Source: Saccharina japonica (lineage: Eukaryota > Sar > Phaeophyceae > Laminariales > Laminariaceae). Taken from it: DNA of 64,000 nt. The notes beneath the pieces are model-generated. The model had not been told where the DNA came from, ran no database searches, and saw only the letters and a list, made by a program, of their open reading frames with translations. Shown piece by piece: positions 21,134-33,035 of this stretch; within the stretch, counting starts at the first letter, position 1, and each line of letters opens with the position of its first letter. Both the position numbers and the translations under genes were made by a program. The stretch spans positions 289,396-353,395 of the forward strand of contig MEHQ01003078.1 in NCBI GenBank assembly GCA_008828725.1. Reading direction: 5' to 3'.

Positions 21134-21280
21134 ACAACATGTCGTTTCCGGCCAGCTATGTACCACAAACAGTTCGTTCTTATTATTGTTATTATTAATA
21201 TATATACATTTACGTATACCTATATATATATATATGATACCTGCTCATTTCGCTATTATTATTGTAATTAATACTATATA

Positions 21281-21617
21281 GCCGGTCGCCCCGGCGGTCT
21301 AACAGGTAACCACGAAGTCTGTTAGGTTGGAGGTCGAGGGTTCGATTCTCCGTATGTATGGAGATTTTTAGTCTCAAATGACACAAAGTGTCGAGAGCGC
21401 ATATTATAGCGTGGGTAAGCACAATTCGACCAAAGTTGAAGAGGGAAGAAAGTGCTGAAATATTATCGCGATGAAAATGCAAGGCAATAACCGTAGTGGG
21501 GGAGGAGAAAGAAGAGCCTACTTTGTGGCTCCGAATCTGAGTTACGACTAGGAAGGAGAGAGAAAGGAAGGGCGAAGATAATAAAAGGGATGGGAAAAAA
21601 AAAAAAAAAAAAAAAAA
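21281..21617 (+). mobile_element. tRNA-derived SINE, full-length copy in U1
   Basis: The head (21281-21350) resembles a tRNA: GCCGGTCGCCCCGGCGGTCTA, then a B-box-like GGGTTCGATTCTCC at about 21338-21351. The body carries the family core ACCGTAGTGGGGGAGGAG, then AGCCTACTTTGTGGCTCC, TGAGTTACGACTAGGAAGG and GGCGAAGATAATAAAAGGGA. It ends in a 23-base poly(A) tract (21595-21617). Head, body and A-tail in that order are the hallmarks of a pol III-transcribed SINE mobilised by a LINE. Other copies: 30250-30577, 31045-31370, 34829-35158, 44869-45195, 45660-45981, 61850-62050. Confidence 0.75.
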
Positions 21618-22004
21618 TTACACTTGCCCAGTACACATGATGCCCTACCAGTTTCCGTCGTTTCCGACCTGCCTACGTAGCACGAACCCACACACCACCA
21701 CCGATTCACTCACCCCCTGCACAAGGTTTTTGCGCTGACCCGAATCGCTTAACAAGAACTGTTGGTGGGCGGTGTTGGTGATGGCGGGACAACCAGCCCA
21801 GAGACCAACCGACCCACCCAGTAACTATCTCACCCACAACGCACACCCACCTACCAATACTTGCCCATGAACCAAAAAAGGTGTATGTACTGGCACAAAT
21901 CGCTCAAAATACAAAACGATGCAATCGATGGCAACTGCAGGAACACAGCAAAAAGAGAAGAACAGCCAACGCAGTAGCTTAATGCAGTTAGGAGTTTGAC
22001 CACT

Positions 22005-22475
22005 TAACAACCGATTTTCCTAATAATTGAGAATTGCCTTTCCGATGAGAATGAAAATCGATTTTAGTACTTTGTTATCGTTTAAGAGTTGTATTTCGCT
22101 CACGGTCAAAATTTGACCTACTGTCAAGCTACTGTAGAAAATATGTTCCTCGATGGAAGGTATCGATCCACTAAAAAAAAATGAAATCGGCCTTGACAGG
22201 CTCGAAAAATCAAGGGTTTAGGGAACTCGCATGAATTTCATGAGCGAGGTCCCTCGCCCATAAATACAGATTTTCTTGGATCCTCGATATCTTGAGACTG
22301 CCGATGCCGATTTCGTTTTTTTTTTTTTTGTCATCGACGGGTGTCACAACTGACAATAGTTTACAGTGAAAAACATGCCTGTAAGAGAAGTACATCTTTT
22401 ACAATTCAAAAAACAGTATTTTCGATTTTCATTCTCATCGGAAAGGCAATTCTCAATTAGGAAAATCGGCTGTTA
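22005..22475. mobile_element. Fold-back MITE with ~60-bp inverted ends, copy in U1
   Basis: The left end TAACAACCGATTTTCCTAAT then TTGAGAATTGCCTTTCCGATG is mirrored at the right (complement of TAACAGCCGATTTTCCTAAT). The ~350-bp middle has no coding frame of note. The U2 copy is at 35551-36015. Superfamily not assigned; the edges share TAACA but target duplication is unclear. Confidence 0.7.
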
Positions 22476-23303
22476 CTTGAAGGCGTCTGTCGCGCTCCTA
22501 ATTCCCACCGTTCTTGCACTGTCTTTTTTGTTTTGCGTTCTTGACGTCTGTCCGTCAACTGTGGCAAGAGTACGGTCAACCATATTTTCTCTCGATGTGT
22601 GAGAGTTGTAGAGTCCGAACACGACTACTACTGCAGTTAACTCGTGCATTGCTATCATTTCATCAAATCCAGCCAGTTTCTCTCCCGACCACTTCTTGAC
22701 TGCGCTTCGGAAATGTTCGGGACCGCAGGGAGAAGGAAGGGGAGGAGCGAGGTGAGAAGGAGAGTCAAGTGCTCGACGCGGTGTGCCTGGTGACGAAAAA
22801 ACACCGCTTTAGAACATTCTGTGGTCGATAAGTGTTTTTGTTGTTTTTGATGTTGAATCGAAACGACAGCATAGACTGTGTGTGGCTGCTATGAAAAAAC
22901 ACCACCAGCAACTACAACAGCAGAGTGGAGCGTTGTCGGCCGGAGCCGCATGGCGGATACGCACACCCACCCACTTGAGATACTTATGCTGGTGCTCGTG
23001 GTGTGGTGACGATAGTGGTGTAGGTGGTGGCGCTGCTGGTGCTGTTGCTGCTATGGCTCCATGGGTTTGCATACAGAAGGGTCAGAGTGACAAGGGTTCG
23101 AATCCTATTTTCCAAGTTTAATCTATAGTGTGGTCCATGTGTGGTCGGTACATTGAATGGGTGACGTTTGTTCTTGTGCAAGTTCCGTTGGTTTGTTTTG
23201 AGGTGTATCCATGCGCGCCTGATCCACACGAATGCTGATGCAGACATACTGCTGTAGCTCCACCCTTGCTCAAGGGCACGAGCCGCAAAATCCTCTCTGA
23301 ACG

Positions 23304-23308
<5 letters not shown>

Positions 23309-23337
<29 letters not shown>
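23309..23337. repeat. (CTG)n microsatellite
   Basis: About ten CTG triplets in U1. The matching array in U2 (about 36846-36881) has a slightly different length and lacks the ATG interruption. Confidence 0.9.
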
Positions 23338-24302
23338 ATGCTGAAGAAGGGGCACCCGGTAACTCAAGGTTCTGTCGCCAAGCGAGCGGTTCTATTTGGT
23401 CGTTCTGCTACTTCGTAAGTATCATGTGATTTTTTACACCGAAAACTTCATAGATAAAAACTTACCTTCGTGTGACATACGTATGTATGTACGAACCTGT
23501 TGATTTGTGGCTATTATGATACGTGTTTTAATGCGTGTTTGTGCGCTGTCCACATATGTATCTACGAAAATGATACGAAGCATATCCAACCGCTGGTTCT
23601 ATTCATACCGCTTGTATTGTGTGATCTTGCAAGTGCAGCTCAACGGCAACGCAACCGGGGGCTCTAACCAGGGTCCGCCGATCCTTTTTTGTTTATACAT
23701 TGACTTCTCCATTCACGTGGCGACAGAGAGATGTAGAGCAGATATCCTATTATGGCTCGTAGTGCGTATCATACGCACTGGTACTCGAACATTATTGCAT
23801 TTGTTGGCGCAGAGCATAAACAGCAATTCGATGCGAGTCGACAAGAAGAGAAGAAAGGGCCGGAGTCTTGTCGTAGCCATAAAAAAGCAATGCACGAACC
23901 GTACGCAGTGGGGAGGAGGGAGAAGAGCCTTCTTTGTGACCCCGGATTTGAGGTACAACGACTACTACAGTAGGAAGGAGATAAAGAAAAAAAGGCGAAG
24001 CCCAACAGGAGAAACAGGCAAATAAGAAAGCCAGGCTGAGATTAAGAGTACCAGGTAGAAAATTTTGAAATACTGGAGTCGTTACGTCGTATATTGTAAT
24101 GAGTTTAGAAAGCACCCTCTCTCAAATAAAAAATCAAGCCTATCCAAGATTTCCTGGCTGTTGTGGGGTGTCCTGTCCTGTATGTACTGTAGTATTGCTG
24201 TAGCCTGAAGCATCCGAAAAAAGGAAACTCGTTCGCAGGTGCAGCGGCACGATCTTGAGCTATTTTGTTCGCTTGCCCTAAGACCGGATTGAAAGCTTAC
24301 AT

Positions 24303-25048
24303 TTAAGGGGCCCCTTCGGGCACAGCAATAAGAGCGAATAAAAACTAAATACGTTTTATTTTTTCCAGTTGACATACCATTTCTGGTATAACTTCTACCT
24401 TTTCATGACTCCCTACGGAGAAGGACCTTGCTACACTTTCAAGGCTCGGATTGCCGACATATGAATAGTTTTGAAGAGCCTAGGTCATGGTCAACAATTA
24501 TTTGTGTCTCAGAAGGCGTATCGATCAGACGCGTTTTGCATCACGGAAAGGGCCTCTTACTGGAAAACGACTCGTTGATCGTTTCGGAGCTCCTGTTTGG
24601 TATCTACACTCTGCTTTGGTCACGTAGGACGCTACGGACGGTCAAACTAGAGGCCCAGGTAGGTTCACCTACTATTAATAGTGATCGGCGTCCTCTTCCA
24701 AAATCTGAGTTTAAACAGTATTAGCAGCCGGAGAAACTACCCTTTTTCAAATTCGTCTTGGGTACCAGGGGTATGGCGAGTCGTTTCCGAGTAAGAGGCA
24801 CTTTCCGTGATGGAATACGCCTCTGATCGATACGCCTCCCGAGACACAAATTTGAACCATGACCTAGGCTCTTCAAAACTACTCATCATATGTCGGACAT
24901 CAGCGCATTGAAACTGGAAAAATGCCGTTTTCCGTAGGAAGTTATGAAAAGGTAGAAATTATACCAGAAATAGAATAGCAACTAACTGAGAAAAAAAAAC
25001 AGATTGTTTTTTTGGTCTCATTGTTTTTGCCCGAAAGGGGCCCCTTAA
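24303..25048. mobile_element. P element copy 2 (in U1)
   Basis: Same structure as 8397-9142, with TTAA and AAGGGGCCCCTT at both ends. Its interior appears identical to copy 1 at 8397-9142 over most of its length, while the allelic copy in U2 (37842-38580) is clearly more diverged. Confidence 0.65.
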
Positions 25049-25693
25049 AGACGTCAGCAACGAGGAGGCGGACGCAGGACCCAGTGACGCACCCGGGTCG
25101 AAGCTCCCGAGAGCCAACGAACGACGAAGTATGCCGGTTAGTTCGTAAGCTTGGGGGAAACAACCACCAAGAAGGATCTCGTATTTTTCGTAGATAAATC
25201 GTTCCACAGATTTATGGTCGGAATACGGTTGTACCTGGTATGTACTTGTTCCTACATATACAACGCGAGATCACCGGAGACCTCCAGTGTCGAACCTAAA
25301 GCCACCAGAGGATTGGGTAATAGGCAGAGCAAAAAAGCAAATTCAGACCTCCCCACCCACAATTCTGACCTTCCCACCCACCTTACATCAATGAGTACGT
25401 ACGTAGTACGTACGAGCTGGTTCCACAAAAAGGCTTAACATTCCACCTTCGGGAAATAACAAACGGAATACACTGTTTTTTTCAACACGAAATATGTCCA
25501 CACGACCGCATGAACAAGGGGAAGACATCCGTGGAGCGATTTTCGTCGTGCGAGTTGTAGTTCGCGAGATATGGACATTGTCTTACGACTTGGGGAGGCG
25601 CTTTTTCACATATTATATACGGTGGATCCAGCAGCAAGCCTGAAATCGGGCCTTTGGATTTGACAATTCGGGCGCACCATCGAGTGCATGGAG

Positions 25694-25799
25694 TTGATCT
25701 GAAGTATACGTATGAACGCCTTTCACCAGGCCGTTCGAATGAGCCCTTGATCTGAAGTATACGTATGAACGCCCTTCACCAGGCCGTTCGAATGAGCCC
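25694..25799. repeat. 53-bp tandem duplication specific to U1
   Basis: TTGATCTGAAGTATACGTAT through GAATGAGCCC is present twice in succession here but once in U2 (39227-39279), so the duplication arose after the two U modules separated. Confidence 0.85.
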
Positions 25800-26937
25800 A
25801 TATATACGTGTGGACTCCAACTATTGCATTCGTGGCCACGGTTTCAATACTGCTCCAGGGGGCACTTCACGAGACAAAAAGGACAAAATCTCAAAAACTG
25901 CAGCGAGTCCACAGAAAATAAGGACAGGTTCGGAAAGCTACGCATCCGGCCTATGTTATTGGCATAATTTCAACCCCTGACAAACTGGTGCCACAACTCG
26001 CAAAAAATCGCTCTGCCCATTTATTTATTCTGATCTACATCCCACATAAAACACAATCAAGTAATATGTTTTACCCAAATCGTCATAACTTCGTCAATTA
26101 ATTATTAATACTTTGGTCCATGTTAGACATTTTTGTGACATTTTTGTGGTGCCCTGGACAAACTCTGCCATACCTATTTTTTTCTTCGCCATCCTACAAT
26201 GTGCAGCATGAGCTTCAACGTTGATCTCTCATAACATTCCCGCAACCAGAAAACCACGGAAACCAAGGAAACCTACTGTATGCGCAAAGTCTAACTTCCT
26301 TCTGTGTCTACTTCCCGCCAAGATGTACCTACAGTAATACTCAATTTAATAGTTGTTCAGACGGCATTTCAATTTGAGCCGACCTTCTTATTTTTAGTTT
26401 CCCCTTATAAAACCAAGCGAAAGTTTGTCAATTATCACGAATAAATTAACGAAAACTCGGAGCTCGAACAGCAACAGAACAGGTCCAATCGAGGGCATCA
26501 CAAAAATGCTCGACGTTATATATAGTAGACATAGTTGGGGAAGTTGTGGCTGTGCGATAAGAGTTTCAGTCTTCTTATGGTTGGATCCACTATAGGGAAA
26601 ATATTCCTATAGTTAAATCAATATACTTTGAAATCAGGCTATATATCGATCAGTACATCGATGTATTCGACACTATCAATAGACATGTTGACATGATCGC
26701 ATCAACAAGAAGAGGAAGACGCCCGTGACACTTGTTTTGATTTGGCAAACCGTGAGGGGCTGTTACAAGAAACGCCTGTAAAAGCACTAGGACAATATAT
26801 GGAGCAATTTTGGCACCTTGGGGGGACATTTACCCTTCCAGGAAATTGTTTTTGCGCTTTAGATTTTGTGATTCGAACACGAAATTTATCAAGGTTGTGC
26901 GCAACAACAATACGAAACAAATAACACATAGAACAAG

Positions 26938-28082
26938 GGTGCACGAAAAAACAAAATTCTGACACCACTCTCCAATGTTTATTTTTGGGAAACCAAATAT
27001 TGGGGGGGGGGGGGTGTCAATTGTTTTCTTTACGAAGGCACCCTGCGGCGTGTAGGGGGGTACACACCATACTAAATCCTATATAAAAAATCAGACCATC
27101 CATAAACCGCAGTACCACACTATTTCCTATATAAACCAACTCCATACTAAAACCTATATAAGCCAATAGCAGGGGATGTTGGTGAATCGTCCCCGCATTC
27201 CCATGTGTAGGCAAGGCCTTCCAGACAACTCAACACCACTCAGCGTGTCTTGTAGCTCAACACTTTGGGAAGAAAGAGCATGGACACGGCCGAGAGCATG
27301 AGCAGAAAGTAGCCGTGAAGGAGAGGATGCAGTCCATTAGGTCACGAAAACGCCCCAAGAAAGGAACCAGCGTGACGATTCGACCACGCAAGAGATCGGG
27401 TGGAAGGGGGGGAAGCGGGATACCGACAGCAAGCAAGCGGCGTTCCCATCGACATCGATGGGTCCGACGAAGAGGAGGAGGAAGAGGAGGAGGACGAAGT
27501 GGACGATGACGAGGAGGACGAGATGGACGACGACGAGGAGGACGAGATGGACGGCGACGAGGAGGAGGAGGGCCAGGGGGGCGACGAGGAGGAGGGCGGG
27601 GAAGACGAGGAGGAAGAGGACGAAGAGGGGGTGAATGAGAAGGAGGAGGACGAAAACATAGAGGACGAGGAGGAGCAGGAGCGAGAGGAGGAGGATGAGG
27701 AGGAAGAGGAAGAGAAGGAGGAGGAAAACAACGAAGAGGACAGGCGGGGAGTTGATGGGGTAGGGAAGGAGGACTGCGGGCGTGGGGGTCGGGGTGTAGG
27801 GGCAGCAACGCCTTACGCTGTTAGCAGAACCGGGCGGCGCTGCACTTTGAAGAGGCAGTGGAGTCAGTTGGGTTAATTTTGTGCGTCGATTTGTCTTTAA
27901 TATGTTTCGCTCGGATAATTGTGCACAATCGTAGGATACTGTCGTGCTAGGGGATTATCGCCGGGAAAAGGTACGAAAGCTTCCAATGACCTTGATGCAA
28001 AAGCTTTGTACTAGTCTATCGTGGGGCAACATCGACGTAGTCTGGTTTGGTGTCGCATTTTGTTTTTTCGAAGACCCAGGTA
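26938..28082. mobile_element. TE1 internal-deletion derivative in U1
   Basis: Inverted relative to 41-2690. The left end GCACGAAAAAACAAAATTCT and the right end TTTTTTCGAAGACCCAGG match the TE1 termini. The MDTAES start (27281) is fused to the KERMQSIRSRKRPKKG region (27315) by deletion of the zinc-finger and cysteine blocks. An open Glu/Asp-rich frame (27400-27876) ends in the same CGRGGRGVGAATPY...KRQ tail as TE1. A G-run lies at 27002-27014. Confidence 0.6.
27400..27876 (+). CDS. Acidic low-complexity ORF of TE1 derivative
   Basis: 158 codons without a convincing ATG start. More than half of the central residues are Glu or Asp. The C-terminus (DRRGVDGVGKEDCGRGGRG...) is shared with the frames at 729-262 and 40926-41378 and is the only non-repetitive conserved part. 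It is probably a remnant of the TE1 protein; independent expression is doubtful. Confidence 0.25.
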   Translation: MEGGEAGYRQQASGVPIDIDGSDEEEEEEEEDEVDDDEEDEMDDDEEDEMDGDEEEEGQGGDEEEGGEDEEEEDEEGVNEKEEDENIEDEEEQEREEEDEEEEEEKEEENNEEDRRGVDGVGKEDCGRGGRGVGAATPYAVSRTGRRCTLKRQWSQLG

Positions 28083-28428
28083 ATGGACACATTATAGTAA
28101 GGTGGCAGCGGTGTTAATCTAGTACGGGCGACTGTCGGTACGTCCACCTTCCACCTACTAGTTCCGCCTGCCGATATATTTAACAATGACATTCTTTCAA
28201 CATTTTTACGAGTGACTGGTGTGGCGAGTGTGGTGGCGGTTCCCCAACTCCGACCCTCTCGACAGTATCAACACATTCCTTGTACAGTATGTTTGTATAA
28301 ACCATTGTGTACACAGTGTTCACCACAAGCCAAGCAGTAGTAGACGCTAGGCACACGTACATAGATCAGCGTCTGCATGCGTGTGAGAGAAACAAAAAAC
28401 ACACGGGGAAAAAAACAAAACTCCAATA

Positions 28429-28446
28429 TAGGGGGGGGGGGGGGGG
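28429..28446. repeat. Poly(G) tract
   Basis: Uninterrupted G-run following CAATATA. The U2 equivalent is 41924-41939, slightly different in length. Sequencing length uncertainty is likely. Confidence 0.9.
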
Positions 28447-29262
28447 TAGTGGGGTATCTGGGGTTCAGATCCGCGTGCACCCTTGCATAGAACAAACATT
28501 CTACGCAGCTCACAAAGTTAAGTATCTATTATTCAATCGGTTGAATTCACAGCTGAGTATTTATAATAATTTTATGTAACAACACAAAACAACTGACGCC
28601 TGGACTTAATGGTCAAAGTTGCCGAAACATTCGGAAACAAATGGAAAGGTGTACCTCAAGATCAAAACAAAAATCATGAAAGTCAAGCCGTGTGAGTTTT
28701 GTCGTACTGGTGTGACACACAACCCCGCCAAGTTTCGTTCTCCAACTCTCAAAAACCAAAGCGCAAAGTTGCGAAGCCGTAGAGCTCTGTCTGGCTGTCG
28801 CTGGAACCAGCTTGTAGCGATTTTCTTGTTTTTTGCGCGCGATCATTTTATGCCCCAGCGAGGGTCTCCGCGTTGAGCGCGCACTTAACGCGGCGTCTTT
28901 CTCGAGGCGAGACCCCGTCTCTGCTCCCTGCTGGCAAGAGGCCTCATCCAACCTAATGCTTACATTGAATGATCGGCGGCAGCGTAGAACAATACGATTA
29001 CAGGGGACCATGATACATAGGACCAAACATTGTTCGTAAACATAGGTAAATATGAAGGTCTGTGTGTATACCGTGGGTGCTGTAATACTATTAATACGAC
29101 AGAAATATACTATTTCAAAGCCAAACTCACATAACCTGCCAGGTATAAAAATTATGTCCCTCCTATTTCATGCTCATCGCTGCACACTATACCAGGCAAA
29201 GGATTTCCAATCCTTCAGGCTCTCTCGTCTGAGCTCCTTTACTCGTATTTGTGTTTTTGTTA

Positions 29263-29801
29263 TTAAGGGGCCCCTTCGGTAATAAATAAAAAGAGAACTT
29301 GAGTGTTGAAAATACATATATATATTTCGTTTTTTTACAGCGGCAATACTATTTCTGGTATAATAACACCATATCAGTATTCCTTACGGCAAACGCCATA
29401 GCTCCAGTTCTAATCCTCAGACCTTCGGCAGACTAACGTATAGCTTGTTTGTTATAGTCTCTTGGAGGTTTTGGGGCTCTTGGATCTGCAAGGGAGGGCA
29501 AGCATTGCTGTGTTTGCATCACGAAACGAAAGTGCTGCGCGGCAATATTTTGATCGTTTCGGAGCTCCTGTTTGGTATCTACACTCTGCTGTGGCCAAGT
29601 AGGACGCTACGGACAGGCGAACTGGAGGCTTAGGTACATCCACTTTTTTTTATGTTTTGCCCATTCCATTGGTGTTGTTGTTGTTGTCTTCACATTAAAA
29701 ACCGTGCCGGTCTCTCTATCCAGTACCTCCATCTGTCTGTACTAATCCAACACTTGACACGGTCGATTCCCGTGGTCACAGGCTAACTTACCCAAAAAAA
29801 G
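29263..29801. mobile_element. P element left end, truncated at U1 breakpoint
   Basis: Begins TTAAGGGGCCCCTTCGG and continues with P-type subterminal sequence (TTTCTGGTATAATAACACC), but no right end follows. Homology to the complete element at 42755-44812 stops at CCCAAAAAAAG (29801), where the (CAA)n array starts. The breakpoint is therefore inside a P element. Confidence 0.65.
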
Positions 29802-30072
<271 letters not shown>

Positions 30073-30249
30073 AAGCAGNTTGGGATTCGTACGGGGTGGT
30101 CATGCAGCAGCTCCTTCGTGGGGTGGTAGTGCGAGGTGATGGATAGGCGTCCGACTCAGCTACGGCGGGCGCGCGTGCGAGAAAAGCAAAACTTAATCAG
30201 CTACCGAGCATTTGCTCATCAATGCACGTGATTATTTCTTGTTGTCTTG

Positions 30250-30577
30250 GCTTGTTTTTTCTTCTTTTTTCCATCCCATTTATTATCTTCGCCCTTCCTT
30301 CCTCTCTCCTTTCTGGTCGTAACTCAGATCTGGACCCACAAAGTAGGCTCCTCTCCCTCCTAACCCAATACGGTTCGTGCCTTGTGTTTTTATCGCGAGA
30401 AGACTTCAGCCCTTTCTACCCACGCTATACTATTAATAGGCGCTCTCAGCAGTTGGTTCCGTTCTATATTTCTTTTTGCAAATAAACTCAAAAGTCCTAC
30501 CCACGTGGGGTTCGAACTCCGTAAATCAACTCTTAGAAGCGTTCGAGGGTACCACTATTAATAGACCATCGGGGCGT
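30250..30577 (-). mobile_element. tRNA-derived SINE in V, minus strand
   Basis: Reverse-complement copy of the family, with a GAGTTCGAACCCC B-box region and the TACTTTGTGGGTCC and GTTACGACCAGAAAGGAGAG core. The head carries a CTATTAATAG insertion. It pairs with 45660-45981 in the other V module. Confidence 0.65.
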
Positions 30578-31044
30578 TTGGTGTTTCTCACCTTCTATAC
30601 AGCAATAGTACTTGATATCATACGTACTATTAATATTAGTACGAGTATGGATGAATCGATTCCACGAACGAACGATCCAAAAACTTCCTACAAATATTAA
30701 CTTTTTGACAAGCAATCGAAATATTAGTTTTCGACTAACCTTCAAGGTAGTTGACCGTTGCAGTTTCAGGCACAGGTTGCTGATCGAGTATTCCAGTGAA
30801 CTAAGCCTACCTTCACGCCCCACAAGACAACGTGGGTTTCTATGGAGGGTGCGCGGTGGGCGGTGTATACTGTCGGTGTTTGGTTTGTTTTTGGGAGCTT
30901 GATATTAATAGTCGTCTAGTCTTTTCTGGGCGGATTGGTTTTGTTTGTTTTTAGCAGCGTTTCTAGACCTGTGGTGATTTGGTGATAGCCAATTGATGCA
31001 TGGCGTGTATGAATGAAACTTCGGAACTTCGTGCATCAGACATC

Positions 31045-31370
31045 GCCCCGGTGGGCTATTAATAGTAAGTAACCACGAAGCCTGTTAAAGTCAAGTTCGT
31101 GAGTTCGAGCCCCCCCCGAGTGCATGTGCTCGTAGGGACGCTTTCTCGCAAAAAACATATCTTGACCAGCGGAAAGCGCGAGAGCGTGAGTTAGCAAAAT
31201 TCGATGAAAATCCACGAACGTTGGGAAGGCTGAGCCCTCTGCGCGATAAACATCAAGGCATGAACCGTAGTGGGGGAGGAGGGAGAGGAGCCTACTTTGT
31301 GACCCCGGATCTGAGTTACGACTAGGGAGGGAGGAAGACGGAAGTGCGAAGATAATAATGGGATGGAACA
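31045..31370 (+). mobile_element. tRNA-derived SINE in V, plus strand
   Basis: The head GCCCCGGTGGGCTATTAATA continues with GTAACCACGAAGCCTGTTAA and a B-box-like GTGAGTTCGAGCCC (about 31099-31112). The core GAACCGTAGTGGGGGAGGAG continues with AGCCTACTTTGTGACCCCGG. It lacks a long A-tail. It pairs with 44869-45195 on the minus strand. Confidence 0.65.
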
Positions 31371-31509
31371 AAATAACTCTATATCCGGACCTCGTCGTAT
31401 AGTGTTTCGGAATTGTAACATGTAAGAAATACACTCAAATAATTCTGTTTGCATATTTTCTTGTTTTCATTTGCATTGTCCTGATATCTTGTCCGTGGGA
31501 GACACCCGC

Positions 31510-31980
31510 TAGGGATGTACATCAACTCATAATCACGTGTTGATTATGATTAATTTTTGGTGATTAATTTTAATCACGTGATGTGATTAATTATTGTTGA
31601 TTGTTGATTATAAATCAACTAGTGATGATTAGTTGATTATTGAACATAATCATGATTAGTTGATTATTTGAATAAAAATGGGGCGTTGTGTGATGTAACC
31701 GTAAAATTTCTCCCGGCGACATTGCCACAAATTAACTAATCAATGATTAGTTGATTTTTGAAATTAATCATGATTAGTTGATTATTATTTATCAAAAAGA
31801 GGCGTTTGTGTGTAACCGTGAAAACCATCAACAATCAACCGATAATCATGATTATTAATCACATCATCGTGTAGTTGATTGTGTTGATATTAATCAACTA
31901 ATCATGATTAAATCAACACGATTTGGACAAATTAATCAACAATCAAATCAACCCCGAAAAAGAGTTGATGTACATCCCTA
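31510..31980. mobile_element. hAT-like fold-back MITE, copy in V
   Basis: Perfect terminal inverted repeat TAGGGATGTACATCAACTC at both ends. The interior is built of TGATTAGTTGATTA, ATTAATCA and similar words, so most of the element can fold on itself. Flanking bases here do not form a clean 8-bp duplication (left flank replaced), unlike the copy at 44225-44702. Confidence 0.75.
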
Positions 31981-32922
31981 GTGACCTCCCTACGTTACGA
32001 AAACGGATATCTCCAGTTCTAAGGTCTTCAGAGATCGACCATTGAGTATTTCAGAGAGCCTAGATCATGGCCAACATTTGTGATACTTAATGGCGACCAG
32101 AGACGTGTCTTCGGAGTCCCGAATTCAGTTTGGGCGGAAGCAGCGAAGGTGAAGGGAGGGAGGCAGTGGTACAAGGGAGTGCTGCAGGGAGCTGAGAGGT
32201 TTATGACCTCCTGGCACAAGGACGAAGAGGAGGCTAGCCGGAAACGAGCGTCCAAGCGAGAAAAAGAGCGCAGCAATAATAAAGAGATACCAAAAACCAA
32301 CGGGACGGTAGGGGTGCGGAAGAAGGGCGAATCGGCGAGGGAAGGAAACAAGCGAGAAATGGCGGACCGAGTGGCGCGATATGTGCCGGATTGACTGTCC
32401 TGGACTGTTTGCTTGTTTGTTTGTTTTGTTATTTTTCCCCTCCCTCCCACCGCCGCACCATTGCACCACCCCCTCGGGATGACGTGTCAATGTGTTGTCT
32501 CTGCGGTCTTGTCTGTGTGAGTGTTTGCTTGTACTTTTGACTTGTCTCTTTGTCTTTGTCTTCGTATTTTTCCCTTCGTTGCTTTTGACCTTTTGCAGTT
32601 ACACTGCTCGCAGGCCGGGGGTACATCAGTCACACGGGACCATAGTTCCCTTCCCCCGTATCATGTCTGCGTTTATAATCGGGGTGGAGGACTCGATTTG
32701 TTTGCCTGACCGGTGTGAACCCGGCACGGAACACCCCGGCATTATAGGGGCACCAAGATAGAATCAGGGGGCGTGTACCCCCGATTGGTGATGTTGACTT
32801 TTCCATTTTTATTTTTACCTTCACATAGCGTGTAGAGGGGAGCGGAGGGCTCCAGACTATCTGTTTTTGACTGCTTTGATCGCTTTGCGGACCCTTCGGG
32901 TTCCACTTTTATTTCAGTATAC

Positions 32923-33016
<94 letters not shown>

Positions 33017-33035
33017 GGTGTTGTTGTTGTTGTTG
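32923..33035 (+). repeat. (TTG)n microsatellite at left edge of U2
   Basis: About 36 TTG triplets with one TTGG interruption at about 33017, joined on the left to the inverted V module. It is inverted relative to the (CAA)n array at 29802-30071, so module V is bracketed by complementary arrays. Confidence 0.95.

Larger units (their letters stand above)
19382..29801 (+). repeat. Module U, copy 1 (10.4 kb)
   Basis: From the (TTG)n array to CTTACCCAAAAAAAG it is collinear with 32923-43287. The copies differ by substitutions, microsatellite lengths, a 53-bp tandem duplication (25694-25799, single in copy 2) and a more diverged block around the P element. It contains R2, a SINE, a fold-back MITE, a mariner-like MITE, a P element, a TE1 derivative and a second P end. 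No host gene recognised in it. Confidence 0.85.
30080..32922 (-). repeat. Module V, inverted copy
   Basis: The reverse complement of 43288-46147, with a replaced stretch at about 31375-31505 (which corresponds to 44703-44868). It contains two SINEs in opposite orientations and the hAT-like MITE. No host gene recognised. A frame at 32080-32394 plus (43727-44164 minus in the other copy) is open in both copies and includes WHKDEEEASRKRA. It lies within the P element region and is only weakly supported as coding. Confidence 0.8.

Noticed and set aside
21281..21352. A functional tRNA gene
   Set aside because: A B-box-like sequence exists but no cloverleaf with proper acceptor and anticodon stems can be drawn, and the same head occurs with SINE bodies and A-tails.
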